Shown: piece after piece, positions 28,038 to 36,633 of the stretch
Numbering within the stretch: position 1 is the stretch's first letter
Layout: each line of letters opens with the position of its first letter
DNA from: Deltaproteobacteria bacterium
Lineage (GTDB): Bacteria; Myxococcota_A; Polyangia; Nannocystales; Nannocystaceae
Length of the DNA: 64,000 bases
Direction of reading: 5' to 3'
Assembly: GCA_016709225.1 (NCBI GenBank)
Contig: JADJEE010000012.1
Span: 248,001 to 312,000 of the forward strand
Made by a program: the position numbers and the translations under genes
Notes under the pieces: model-generated
Seen by the model: the letters and a program-made list of their open reading frames with translations, nothing else
Databases searched by the model: none
Told to the model about the DNA's origin: nothing

Positions 28038-28906
28038 GCCGCAACCGCGCGCCGCGGGGCGCCAGCGCGCGCGTCGATCGGCTCGCGCTCGAGCGCGAGG
28101 CGCTGCTGACCGCGGGCACCCGCGATCACTACGAAGACACCGCGCTGTACGATTTCGAGTACAGCGATCGCACCGACGACATCCGACACTATCGCGAGCT
28201 CGCGGCCGGCATCGGCGCGCACACCCGCGTGCTCGAGCTGGGTGCCGGCACCGGGCGCATCTCGATCCCGCTCGCGCGGGACGGCCACAGCGTGGTCGCC
28301 CTCGATGCGATGCCGCCGATGCTCGAATCGCTCGAGCGCACGGCCGCTCGGGTCGGCCTCACCGACCGCATCCGCCCGCTGCACGCCGACATGCGCGAGG
28401 TCCCGCTCGGCGACGACGAGGTCGACCTGGTGATCGCGCCGTTCAACGCACTCATGCACCTCTACCGCTGGCAGGACCTGCTGGCGTGCTTCCGCGAGGC
28501 GCAGCGCGTGCTGCGAACCGGGGGCATGTTCGCGTTCGACGTGCAGATCCCCGATCTCGAGTGGCTCGAGTGGGACCCCGAGGTTCGCCACGCGGTCACG
28601 CGCTTCGTGCACCCGGTGACCCGCGAGCCGCTGATCTACTCGACCAACCACAACTACGACCCCGAAACCCAGATCTGTCACATCCGCATCTACTACGACG
28701 ACGTCCCGCCAGCCGGGCGCCGCTTCGTCGCGCCGGCCCAGCCACGCAAGCTCGTGCACCTCGCCCATCGCCAGATCTTCCCGGAGGAGCTGCGCATGCT
28801 GGTGGCGACCGCCGGCCTCGAGCTCGAGTCGCTGACCGGCGACTTCGACGGCCGGGCGCTACGCGACGGCGAGGACTCGCAGGTCGCGATCTGCCGCAAG
28901 CGCTAG
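28034..28906 (+). CDS. Class I SAM-dependent methyltransferase
   Basis: A 290-residue methyltransferase from GTG 28034, overlapping the pcnB stop as GTGA. Motif I is VLELGAGTGRISIPLA (residues 66-81), followed by the acidic end of strand 2 (VVALDAMPPML), motif post-II MREVPLGDDEVDLVIAPFNAL and motif III REAQRVLRTGGMFAFDV. The C-terminal half is beta-rich (HICHIRIYYDDVPPAG-like) and resembles small-molecule methylases. An N-terminal region with YDFEYSDRTDDI precedes the Rossmann core. Substrate unknown. Coupling to pcnB hints at an RNA-related target, but the structure does not show it. Confidence 0.85.
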   Translation: MSRNRAPRGASARVDRLALEREALLTAGTRDHYEDTALYDFEYSDRTDDIRHYRELAAGIGAHTRVLELGAGTGRISIPLARDGHSVVALDAMPPMLESLERTAARVGLTDRIRPLHADMREVPLGDDEVDLVIAPFNALMHLYRWQDLLACFREAQRVLRTGGMFAFDVQIPDLEWLEWDPEVRHAVTRFVHPVTREPLIYSTNHNYDPETQICHIRIYYDDVPPAGRRFVAPAQPRKLVHLAHRQIFPEELRMLVATAGLELESLTGDFDGRALRDGEDSQVAICRKR

Positions 28907-28976
28907 CGGCCCGCCGGTGCGGCCCGGCGCACGCCCGTCGCGGAGCACCAGCGCGGGCTGCTACGCTCGCACCGGC

Positions 28977-30218
28977 ATGTCCGCGCCGACACGACCCGTG
29001 GCAGCGGCCGCCCCGTGGGCCGCGTCGTTGTTCAGCTACGGTGTCACCGGCACCAACGGCAAGACCTCGAGCTGTGCCTTCATCGCCGCGTGCCTGCGCG
29101 CGGCCGGCCGCGACGTGCTGCGGGTCGGCACCACCGGCGCGTTCCACAACGAACGCGAGCTGCCCAAGGGCAGCAGCTTCGCCGACTTCCTCGCGCTCAT
29201 CGAGGGTGTGGCGGCGCAGGGCGTGCGCGACCTGGTGATCGAAGCCACCAGCTTCGCGCTGCACAACGGCTACGCCAAGAAGTGGCGCTTCGATCTCGGG
29301 GTCTTCACCAACCTCTCGCCCGATCACCTCAAGACCCACGGCACCTGGGAGAACTACCTCGCCGCCAAGGCGCAGCTGTTCCTGCATCTGGGACCGGGGC
29401 GCGCCATGGTCCTCAACGCCGCCGATCGCCACGCGTTGTTCATCGATCGCGCGACCCCGAGCGACGTGCGTCGGCTGTGGTTCCGCGCGCCGTCCCGAGG
29501 CGAGGCACTGGTGGCGGCCGATCTCGAGGCGACCACGGTGACGGTCGATCGCCACGGGACGCAGCTGCGCCTGGCCCCCTCGCCGCTCGCCGAGGCGCTC
29601 GGCGGTGCGCTGCGCGTGCGCATGATCGGTGAGATCTTCGCCGAGAACGCGCTCGCGGCCGCCGCGGCGTGTCTCGCCAACGACGTGCCCGCCGAGGCGG
29701 TGGTTCGCGGCCTCGCCGAGTGTCCGGTCGAGCCCGGGCGCTTCGAGCTGCTGGCCCATGCGCCGATGGTGGTCGTCGACTACGCGCACAGCCCCGACGC
29801 GCTCGCGCGCACCTGCGCGACCGCACGCACGCTGGCGCAGGCCGGCACGCCGGCGGGCCGCGTGGTGCTCGTGTTCGGTGCCGGCGGCGACGCCACGCCC
29901 GAGAAGCGCGCACCGATGGGCGCGATCGCGGCGCGCGTCGCCGACCACGTGGTGGTCACCAACGACAACCCGCGGCGCGAAGACCCCCAACACATCGCCG
30001 CGATGATCGTGCATGGCGCCCGCAGCATCTCCGGTGGCGCGACGCTCGAGGTCGTGCTCGATCGCCGCGAGGCCATCGAGCGCGCCATCGCCGGCGCGGC
30101 CCGTCACGATGTGGTCGTGATCGCCGGCATGGGCCACGAGCAGGGCCAACGCATCGGCGACACCGTGCTGCCCTTCTCGGACCGCGACGAGGTGCTGCGC
30201 ATCACCGGCGGCGCGTGA
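28977..30218 (+). CDS. MurE-like Mur ligase lacking the N-terminal UDP-binding domain
   Basis: A 413-residue ATP-dependent amide ligase. It begins almost at the P-loop FSYGVTGTNGKTSS (residues 19-32), so domain 1 of MurE (about 90 residues that bind the UDP sugar) is missing. The central and C-terminal domains are complete: HGTWENYLAAKAQLF, VEPGRFELL, MVVVDYAHSPDAL, VFGAGGDATPEKR and VVTNDNPRREDP, the last carrying the DNPR motif that in MurE reads meso-diaminopimelate. A TACGCT hexamer lies 9 nt before the ATG. Either a peptidoglycan precursor ligase on a non-nucleotide substrate (as in Mpl-like recycling) or a secondary-metabolism ligase. Confidence 0.8.
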   Translation: MSAPTRPVAAAAPWAASLFSYGVTGTNGKTSSCAFIAACLRAAGRDVLRVGTTGAFHNERELPKGSSFADFLALIEGVAAQGVRDLVIEATSFALHNGYAKKWRFDLGVFTNLSPDHLKTHGTWENYLAAKAQLFLHLGPGRAMVLNAADRHALFIDRATPSDVRRLWFRAPSRGEALVAADLEATTVTVDRHGTQLRLAPSPLAEALGGALRVRMIGEIFAENALAAAAACLANDVPAEAVVRGLAECPVEPGRFELLAHAPMVVVDYAHSPDALARTCATARTLAQAGTPAGRVVLVFGAGGDATPEKRAPMGAIAARVADHVVVTNDNPRREDPQHIAAMIVHGARSISGGATLEVVLDRREAIERAIAGAARHDVVVIAGMGHEQGQRIGDTVLPFSDRDEVLRITGGA

Positions 30219-31200
30219 TCGCGAAGCAGTCGAGCTCGGTCGAGTCGGGGTCGTAGTGGTGATGTGCGTTGGTCGACAGCGCGCTGCCGAGATAGGTGAG
30301 CAGCGCCCGCGTCGAGAGCTCGCGCAGCGCGACGCCGCGGAAGCCGGTGGTGTCGAACATCTGCAGCGCGCGGCGGCCCGGGGTCCGCAGCAGGATCATC
30401 ATGTGATGGTGGTAGCGGGTACCGAGCTCGACGCCGGACGCGTGCGACGCGGTGCACACGTGCACCACCCCGGGTCGCAGCAGCGGCGCGAGGTCGTCGA
30501 CGTCGCGGGGCTCGAGGTGCACGAACTCGGGCGGTGCGATCGCAGCGTCGTTGCGCTCGACCGCGGCGGCGACCGCCGCGATCGCGTGCAGGCCGAAGTT
30601 CTCGGCCGCACAGGTGGCGGGCGCCGCGGCGCCGAGGCTCGCGAGCGCCGCGGCATCGCAGTGTGCCAGGTCGTCCATCTCGAGCGACGGCACCAGGATT
30701 GCCCGCACGCCCTCGAGGAAGCCGCCCGCGCAGCCGAGCTGGTACTCGCCGGGATCTTGGGCGAGCGGCCGACCGTCCCGCCGCACGACGAAGCCGCGCG
30801 GCCCATCGGCGGCGGTGCGGACGAAGCCGGTGTTGTCCCAGTCCTCGACCGCGGCCCAGCGGTGGGGCGCCAGCGCGTCGGCGAGCTCGCGCAGCACCAC
30901 GTCGGCGCGGGCGTGCCCTCGCACCGCCGCGGTCAGGCTCGGCGGCAGCTCCGGGTAGTGGTCCCACGAGCTCGGCAGCTCGACCGCGTCGTCCTGCTGC
31001 GGGGCCGGCGGCCGCTCCGTCGCGGCCACACGCTGCGGCGGCTGCGATGCCGCGTCGCGCGGCGCCACCACGCCGGTGCTGCCGGTGTCGAGCGTCGCGG
31101 ACGCGGGGTCCTCGACGTCGCACGCGATCGGCGACAGTGCCCCGATCGACAGCAGCGCCACCCGCAGAGTGCGGCCCCTCCCCGTGCGCACCATCGTCAT
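30202..31200 (-). CDS. Lipoprotein of unknown function
   Basis: A 332-residue lipoprotein from ATG 31200 with signal RTLRVALLSIGALSPIAC (lipobox SPIAC, Cys about 25). The mature part begins with a Pro/Ala/Gln-rich linker and continues with an alpha/beta region that has conserved-looking aromatic and His positions (WDNTGFV, TRYHHHMMILLRTP, HHHYDPDSTELDCF). No family recognised. The TYLGSALSTNAHHHYDPD end suggests a metal-binding site. It is coupled to the upstream LDLa-repeat gene (ATGA overlap) and its 3' end overlaps the MurE-like gene by 17 bp on the opposite strand. Confidence 0.65.
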   Translation of the reverse strand: MTMVRTGRGRTLRVALLSIGALSPIACDVEDPASATLDTGSTGVVAPRDAASQPPQRVAATERPPAPQQDDAVELPSSWDHYPELPPSLTAAVRGHARADVVLRELADALAPHRWAAVEDWDNTGFVRTAADGPRGFVVRRDGRPLAQDPGEYQLGCAGGFLEGVRAILVPSLEMDDLAHCDAAALASLGAAAPATCAAENFGLHAIAAVAAAVERNDAAIAPPEFVHLEPRDVDDLAPLLRPGVVHVCTASHASGVELGTRYHHHMMILLRTPGRRALQMFDTTGFRGVALRELSTRALLTYLGSALSTNAHHHYDPDSTELDCFAITRRR

Positions 31201-31817
31201 CCGCACATGGCTTCGTCGCTGCCGTCTTCGCAGTCGGGCATGCCGTCGCAGACCTGCGCCATCGGCACGCCGCCTTCGTCGCACGCGAAGCAATCGACCT
31301 CGTCGGAGCCGTCCTCGCAGTCGGGATAGGCATCGCACTGGTACGAGGTCGGGATCTGCGTGCCGTCACCGCAGGTGAACATCGGCGACATGCACTGGTC
31401 GTTGTTCTCGTCGCTCGCGTCGGGGCAGTCGAAGTACTCGTCACAGACGTAGAAGCTCGGGATCTGCGTGCCGTCGGCGCAGGTATAGCCACAGCCCTCG
31501 CCGAGCTCGTCGCTGTAGTCCTCGCAATCGGGCATGCCGTCGCAGATCTGCTCGGCCATGAGCGGCGTGCCATCGGTACACATCGCCGCGCCGCCGGTGC
31601 CGTCACCGCTGCTGTCGGCCGCGGTGGTGGACGCGTCGGTGCCGGTGGTACCGGTGCCGTCGCTCGCCGTCGTGGTCGCGCCACCACTGCCGGTGGTGCC
31701 GCCCGTGCCTTGGCTGGCAGCCCCGTCGTCGGCGGCGTTGTCGTCACTCGCCACCAGCACGCAGCCGCCGCTCAACAGCGTCGCAGCAGCGAGGAATTTT
31801 CCGAAGTCGATGTTCAT
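31197..31817 (-). CDS. Lipoprotein with four LDL-receptor class A-like repeats
   Basis: A 206-residue lipoprotein. Signal MNIDFGKFLAAATLLSGGC (Cys19), a 60-residue Ser/Thr/Gly linker, then four LDLa-like repeats of about 30 residues, each with the calcium-site signature CDxxxDCxDxSDExxxC (for example YQCDAYPDCEDGSDEVDC and QVCDGMPDCEDGSDEAMC). Each repeat has four cysteines rather than six; the Cys1 and Cys3 positions of the canonical fold are replaced. LDLa modules are mainly known from animals and occur sporadically in bacteria. It would bind calcium and protein or lipid ligands on the cell surface. Coupled to the following lipoprotein. Confidence 0.85.
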   Translation of the reverse strand: MNIDFGKFLAAATLLSGGCVLVASDDNAADDGAASQGTGGTTGSGGATTTASDGTGTTGTDASTTAADSSGDGTGGAAMCTDGTPLMAEQICDGMPDCEDYSDELGEGCGYTCADGTQIPSFYVCDEYFDCPDASDENNDQCMSPMFTCGDGTQIPTSYQCDAYPDCEDGSDEVDCFACDEGGVPMAQVCDGMPDCEDGSDEAMCG

Positions 31818-32126
31818 GATCGGGGCTCTGCCTTGGGGTTGGATCGAGCGCGCGCGGCCGAACGCGAACCGTGGCCGCCTCGTTGCTCCGGTGCCGCGCC
31901 CACGCGATCGGTTCCCCGACCAACTGGAAGCAAGGTCGGGGCGCCGCCGGTGGGTGCACTGACACCGACGCCGAATCCAGCGCCGATCTTCCGAGGATGT
32001 CGTGGCGCCGCCGCGCGACCGCGTCGGCGGCTGGGAACTTGTGGCTGCGCGCACCGTCTCCTAGGGGGACCCGTGCCGCCGACGACCCACGCTCCCGCGA
32101 CGCTGCGCAGTGCTAGGCGCCAGGGG
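31818..32126. other. 309-bp divergent region between LDLa lipoprotein and VIT/vWA genes
   Basis: No gene seen. It holds the hairpin at 31914-31941 and, next to the plus-strand gene, a TAGGCG hexamer (32114-32119) 7 nt before the GTG. No strong -35 box found for either direction. Confidence 0.4.
31914..31941. other. Perfect 8-bp stem, 12-nt loop inverted repeat
   Basis: Arms ccccgacc (31914-31921) and ggtcgggg (31934-31941) flank aactggaagcaa. Located in the divergent intergenic region, it could be a dyad operator for a dimeric regulator. Confidence 0.45.
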
Positions 32127-34241
32127 GTGCGTTCCCCCGTCGCCACCGCCCGGGCGCTGCTCCAGCACGGCGCGCTCGCGCTCGCGCTCTCGTCCTCCGG
32201 CTCGGCCCACGCCGACCAGCTCGACGCCCAGGTCGACGACAGCGAGCGCGGCTACTACCCGGTGCAAGAGCTCTCGTACGAAGTCATCGTCGAGGCGGGG
32301 GCCGAGCACGGCGAGGCCGCGACGGTGCGGATCCGCGTCGCGCTGCACAACGCCAGCCCGATCGCCCGCGACGCGGTGCACATGCTCGCGCTGCCCCGCG
32401 GTGCCGAGCTGGTCGGGCTCTCGATCGCCAAGGACGGGGTCTGGCACCCAGGCCGCACCACCACGACCACCGACGATCCCGACGGACGCGATCCGGGCAC
32501 CGTCTGGGCCCGCAGCACCGAGCCGGCCCGTGCCGGCGGCCTGCCGGGCGCCGAGATCGTCGCCTACGGGATCGCGCCGGAGAGCACGCTGCAGGTCGAG
32601 GTCGCGCTCAAGCTGTTCCCGGTGCTGCGCGCAGGCCGTTGGGAGTTCGAGCTGCCCTCGCGCGGGCGCGAGCAGCCGCAGCTCACCACCGAGCGACGCG
32701 TGCTGGTGCGCGGGCTCCCAGCGGGGCGAACGTTCACCGTCGACGACACCGTCGGCAGCGACGCCCGTGCGGTCCTCACCGACGGCTTCAACCCCGCCAC
32801 GGTCGCCTGGCAGGCCCGCGGCAGCGAGCGCGGGGCGCTGGTCGGTCGCTACGACGTCACACCGGGACCGCCGGGCTTCGACGACGGCCGCTTCCGCGTC
32901 ATCCTCCGCGCCGGGTCGATGCCCGCGGCCACACCGGACCACGTGGTGTTCGTCATCGACCGCTCGCGCAGCACCGCGGCGCGGATGCACCGCGACGCCG
33001 CGCAGATGATCGAGCGCATGCTCGACGCGCTGCCGCAGGGTGCCAGCTTCGACGCCGTCGGATTCGCCCGCACCGCGGTTCCGCTGCTCGCCGGCACGGC
33101 AACCGCGTTCGACCACGGCGATCGCAGCGCACGCGACGAGCTCGCGCGGGTGCTCGACGCCAACCTGCGCGAGCAGGGCACCGACCTCGCGGCGGCGCTC
33201 GAGCTGGCCGCGCGGCGGATCGGCAGCGGCCACCACAAGCGACCGCTGGTGTTGGTCATCACCGACGGCATGTTGCCCGCCAGCCTCGACGCGGGCGCCC
33301 TGCGAGAGCGCTTCGACACCGCGGCGGGCAAGCATCGCCCTGAGCTGATGTTCGTGGTCGACGATCCCCTGCTCGCCCGCAGCGGCCTGCCATCGACCCA
33401 CCCGGTCGCAGCGATGGCGGCCGGCTTGGGCGCTCGCATCAGCCTCGAGTCGCTGGCGCAGGTATCCGACGACGCCGTGCTGCAGCTGCTCGCGGCGCCG
33501 CGCGTGCTCGGCGATCTCGCGCTCGACCTCCCGCCGCGCATGAAGCTCGACGAGACGCTGCCGGTCGGGCTGGTCGCCGGCAACGCGCTGGTTGCCCGCG
33601 GGCGCTACACCGGCACGCCGGTCAAGCACGTGACCGTGCGCGGGCGCGTGGGCAGCAAGCGCATCAGCCAGCGCCTGCGCGCGGAGATCGGGCCGCCGCA
33701 GGCCGAGGCCTTCGTGGCCACGCTCGCCGGCGACGTCTCGCTCGCGGTCGCCGAGGGCTTCACACGACCGACGTGGCTGCGTCCCGGACAGCAACGCACC
33801 GCCCGCGAGGGTGTCGCCCGCAGCGGGCTCGGACGCGAGGAGTCGGGCTACCTCACCAGCAAGATCTTCCGCAACTACCTCACGACCCGCGTCGTGCCGC
33901 GGGCACGCGCCTGCTACAACCGCTCGCTCGTGCGCAACCCGGACCAGGCCGGCCGCGTGGTGCTCGAGATGGAAGTCGGCAAGGGCGAGGTGATGTCGGC
34001 CCGCGCGCGCACCGAGGGCCTCGCGCACGACGACGAGACCCTGCGTGGCTGCCTCACCGAGGCCGCGTGGGCGCTCGACGTGCCCGCCGCCAAGATGGAC
34101 GACCAGATCTACGTCGTGCGCTATCCCCTGCGCCTCATCGCCCCGGTGCGCCAGGGCGAGACCGGCAGGGTCGATCGCGGCGACGATGCCATGCTCGAGG
34201 TGTTGCTCGCACAGCCCGCCGGTCGCGTGAAGACCCGCTGA
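32127..34241 (+). CDS. VIT/von Willebrand A domain protein with AgmX/TonB-like C-terminus
   Basis: A 704-residue exported protein from GTG 32127, with signal peptide ALLQHGALALALSSSGSAHA. Residues 40-230 resemble a VIT-type beta domain (VRIRVALHNASPIARDAVHM, ALPRGAELVGLS). A vWA domain follows with VVFVIDRSRSTAARM, which replaces the classic DxSxS MIDAS by DRSRS, then VLVITDGML. The last 120 residues (SGYLTSKIFRNYLTTRVVPR, ACYNRSL, GRVVLEMEVGKGEV) match the AgmX/PglI C-terminal domain, a TonB-C-like module common in myxobacteria, with the usual Cys pair (ACYN and GCLT). It probably acts in the periplasm on envelope or motility complexes. Confidence 0.82.
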   Translation: MRSPVATARALLQHGALALALSSSGSAHADQLDAQVDDSERGYYPVQELSYEVIVEAGAEHGEAATVRIRVALHNASPIARDAVHMLALPRGAELVGLSIAKDGVWHPGRTTTTTDDPDGRDPGTVWARSTEPARAGGLPGAEIVAYGIAPESTLQVEVALKLFPVLRAGRWEFELPSRGREQPQLTTERRVLVRGLPAGRTFTVDDTVGSDARAVLTDGFNPATVAWQARGSERGALVGRYDVTPGPPGFDDGRFRVILRAGSMPAATPDHVVFVIDRSRSTAARMHRDAAQMIERMLDALPQGASFDAVGFARTAVPLLAGTATAFDHGDRSARDELARVLDANLREQGTDLAAALELAARRIGSGHHKRPLVLVITDGMLPASLDAGALRERFDTAAGKHRPELMFVVDDPLLARSGLPSTHPVAAMAAGLGARISLESLAQVSDDAVLQLLAAPRVLGDLALDLPPRMKLDETLPVGLVAGNALVARGRYTGTPVKHVTVRGRVGSKRISQRLRAEIGPPQAEAFVATLAGDVSLAVAEGFTRPTWLRPGQQRTAREGVARSGLGREESGYLTSKIFRNYLTTRVVPRARACYNRSLVRNPDQAGRVVLEMEVGKGEVMSARARTEGLAHDDETLRGCLTEAAWALDVPAAKMDDQIYVVRYPLRLIAPVRQGETGRVDRGDDAMLEVLLAQPAGRVKTR

Positions 34242-34245
34242 CCTC

Positions 34246-35511
34246 TCAGCCCGCGGGGATGCGGATCCGCGGCGCGCCCAGCAGCAGCACCAACAACACG
34301 ATCACGGCGCCCACCGCCATCGGCGCGCCGGGGGCGATGCGCTCGAACAGCACACCTGCGAGCGCGGGGCCGACGATCCGCGCGAGCGCGGCCCCCGATT
34401 GCACGATGCCCTGGTTGAGCCCCTGGTTGTCCGCCGAGGACACACGGCTGACGATCGCGCTGGTCGCCGGGCTCACCAGGCCGTTGCCCAGCGCCAGCGC
34501 GCACGAGCCCACGATCATGCTCCACGGTGCGTGCGCGGCCGCGAGGATCGCCAAGCCGGTGCCCTGCACGAGCATGCCGCTGACCAACGCACCGCGCTCG
34601 CCCCAGCGACGCACGGCGCGGGCCAGCAACACCCCTTGCGAGAACGCGATGCAGACCCCGACCAGCGTGAAGAGGTAGCCGGTCTGCCGCGCGCCCCACG
34701 ACAGCCGTGCCTCGGTCAGCAGCGCGAAGGTGGACTCCATCGCCGAGAAGGCGAGGAAGAAGCCGAACGTCACCACCACCAAGGCCGCCAACGGCGTGCC
34801 ACGCACGGCCACGAGGTTGCGCAGCGCCGTCAGTGGCGAGAGCGCTCGCGGTGCGGCGGCGCCACCCTTCGTCGCGCGGCGGCTCTCGGGGAGGAACCGC
34901 CACGCCATCACGAGATTGGCAAACGCCAGCCCGGCCGCGCAGAAGAACGGCAACTCGGGAATGGCCTCGGTCGACAGCAAGCCGCCGACCGCGGGCCCGA
35001 ACACGAAGCCGAGGCCGATCGCCGAGCCCATCATGCCCATGTAGCGGGCCCGATCGCCCGGCGCGACGCGGTCGGCGATGTACGCGTTGGCGGTCGAGAC
35101 GTTCGCGTTGCAGATCCCGCTCACCACGCGCGCCGCGAACACCATCCACAGCGCGCTGGCGAAGCCGAGCACGAGCATCGACACGCACGATCCCGCGATC
35201 GAGATCATCATCACCGGTCGGCGTCCGATCTGGTCGCTGATCCGCCCGAGCACCGGCGACATCACGAACTGCGCCAGCGAGAAGCTGGTCGACAGCAGCG
35301 TCACCACGGCCGCCGAGGCGCCGTGGGCCTTGGCGTAGTACGGCAGCACCGGGATGATGATCCCGAACGCGAACAGGTCGAGGAACAGCGCCAGCCAGAT
35401 GGTCGCGAACGTGCCGGCGGTGACGGCCGGCGGGGTCTCGCCCGCGGTCGGCCCGGGCGAGGCCGCACTCGGCTCGGGCGAGCGCGGCGCGGTGGGCTCG
35501 TCACCGTGCAT
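34246..35511 (-). CDS. MFS transporter, TetA-like drug/H+ antiporter family
   Basis: A 421-residue 12-TM transporter from ATG 35511. After a Pro/Ala-rich cytosolic N-tail, TM1 has LFLDLFAFGIIIPVLP, the D and P placing typical of TetA/MdtG. Motif A follows TM2 as GRISDQIGRRPVMM (GxLaDrxGrrxxl), and motif D1/C-like GSAIGLGFVFGPAVGG lies in TM5, the antiporter signature. Substrate unknown. The gene shares a 33-bp divergent promoter with the Rieske oxygenase, so the two may be co-regulated, as for an oxygenase product exporter. Confidence 0.88.
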   Translation of the reverse strand: MHGDEPTAPRSPEPSAASPGPTAGETPPAVTAGTFATIWLALFLDLFAFGIIIPVLPYYAKAHGASAAVVTLLSTSFSLAQFVMSPVLGRISDQIGRRPVMMISIAGSCVSMLVLGFASALWMVFAARVVSGICNANVSTANAYIADRVAPGDRARYMGMMGSAIGLGFVFGPAVGGLLSTEAIPELPFFCAAGLAFANLVMAWRFLPESRRATKGGAAAPRALSPLTALRNLVAVRGTPLAALVVVTFGFFLAFSAMESTFALLTEARLSWGARQTGYLFTLVGVCIAFSQGVLLARAVRRWGERGALVSGMLVQGTGLAILAAAHAPWSMIVGSCALALGNGLVSPATSAIVSRVSSADNQGLNQGIVQSGAALARIVGPALAGVLFERIAPGAPMAVGAVIVLLVLLLGAPRIRIPAG

Positions 35512-35544
35512 CAGCCACTGCGATGGTATAGAAGCTGGTAGCGC
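35512..35544. promoter_or_regulatory. 33-bp divergent promoter for MFS and Rieske genes
   Basis: The block ggtatagaa contains TATAGA (35527-35532, plus) 12 nt before the Rieske ATG and, on the other strand, TATACC 13 nt before the MFS ATG. The two -10 elements overlap, so the transcripts probably compete and have very short leaders. Confidence 0.5.
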
Positions 35545-36627
35545 ATGGGGACGTTCGAGATCGATCCGGACATCCGTCGCGCCGAGACGCCCCCTTCGGA
35601 GCTGTACTTCGACGCGGCGTGGTACCGCGCGGTCACGGAGCGCGTGATGACCCGCTCGTGGCACGTGGTGCCGTTCGAGCAGCCGCCTCCGCAGCCCGCG
35701 TCGATGATGCCGTGGGTGCTGCTGCCAGGCTGCATCGACGAGCCGGTGTTGTGGACGCGCGACGAGGGCGGGACGTTACGTCTGCTCAGCAACGTCTGCA
35801 CGCACCGCGGCAAGCTGCTGGTCGATCGACCCTGCAGCGCCACCGGCATGCGCTGCAGCTACCACGGCCGCCGCTTCGCGCTCGACGGTCGCATGCTGGC
35901 CGCGCCCGAGTTCGACGACGCGCTCGCGTTCCCCCGTGCCGTGGACCACCTGCGGGAGCTCGCCGTCGAGCACGCGCCGCCGCTGTGGTTCGCCAGTCTC
36001 GCGCCGGTGATCCCGGCGGCGACGTTGCTGGCGCCGCTGCGCGAGCGCCTGGGCTTTCTCCCCTGGTCGCAGGCGCGCTTCGACGCCGGCCGCAGCCGCG
36101 ACTACTTCGTCGAGGCCAGCTGGGCGTTGTACTGCGACAACTACCTCGAAGGATTCCACATCCCCTTCGTGCATCCGTCACTCGCGCGTGCGCTCGACTA
36201 CCGCAGCTATCGCACGGAGCTGCTGCCCCACGGCGTGCTGCAGATCGGCGTCGCCAGTGACGCCGAGCATGCCTTCGAGCTGCCCGCCGACCACGTCGAC
36301 GCCGGCCAGCGCATCGGCGGCTACTACTTCTTCTTGTTCCCGACCACGATGGTCAACGTCTATCCGTGGGGCCTGTCGATCAACGCGGTGCAGCCGGTCG
36401 GCCCCGAGCGCTGCCGCGTCGTCTACCTCACCTTCGTGTGGGACCCGACCCTGCTCGATCGCGGCGCCGGCAGTGGCCTCGATCAGGTCGAGTTCGAAGA
36501 CGAGCGCGTGGTCGAGAGCGTGGCGCGAGGAGTCCGCGCGCGGTGCTACGATCGTGGCCGCTACTCACCGTCGCGCGAGACCGGCACCCACCACTTCCAC
36601 CGCTTGCTGGCCGCGATGCTGGCCTGA
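35545..36627 (+). CDS. Rieske non-heme iron oxygenase alpha subunit
   Basis: A 360-residue ring-hydroxylating-type oxygenase. The Rieske 2Fe-2S ligands are Cys85-x-His87 (NVCTHRGK) and Cys104-x2-His107 (MRCSYHGR). The catalytic domain has CDNYLEGFHIPFVHP with His205 and His210, and the terminal acidic ligand is probably in the DQVEFEDERVVESVARG helix. The pattern is that of the choline/carnitine or phthalate-like alpha-subunit families, whose ferredoxin reductase partner is not encoded here. The reaction could be demethylation or hydroxylation; substrate not inferable. Its divergent partner is an MFS exporter. Confidence 0.88.
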   Translation: MGTFEIDPDIRRAETPPSELYFDAAWYRAVTERVMTRSWHVVPFEQPPPQPASMMPWVLLPGCIDEPVLWTRDEGGTLRLLSNVCTHRGKLLVDRPCSATGMRCSYHGRRFALDGRMLAAPEFDDALAFPRAVDHLRELAVEHAPPLWFASLAPVIPAATLLAPLRERLGFLPWSQARFDAGRSRDYFVEASWALYCDNYLEGFHIPFVHPSLARALDYRSYRTELLPHGVLQIGVASDAEHAFELPADHVDAGQRIGGYYFFLFPTTMVNVYPWGLSINAVQPVGPERCRVVYLTFVWDPTLLDRGAGSGLDQVEFEDERVVESVARGVRARCYDRGRYSPSRETGTHHFHRLLAAMLA

Positions 36628-36633
36628 CGCCGC

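Noticed and set aside
30534..32126. In-frame 5' extension of the VIT/vWA gene to 30534
   Set aside because: The extension is Arg/Pro-rich, lies opposite two lipoprotein genes, and precedes a good GTG start with its own signal peptide at 32127.
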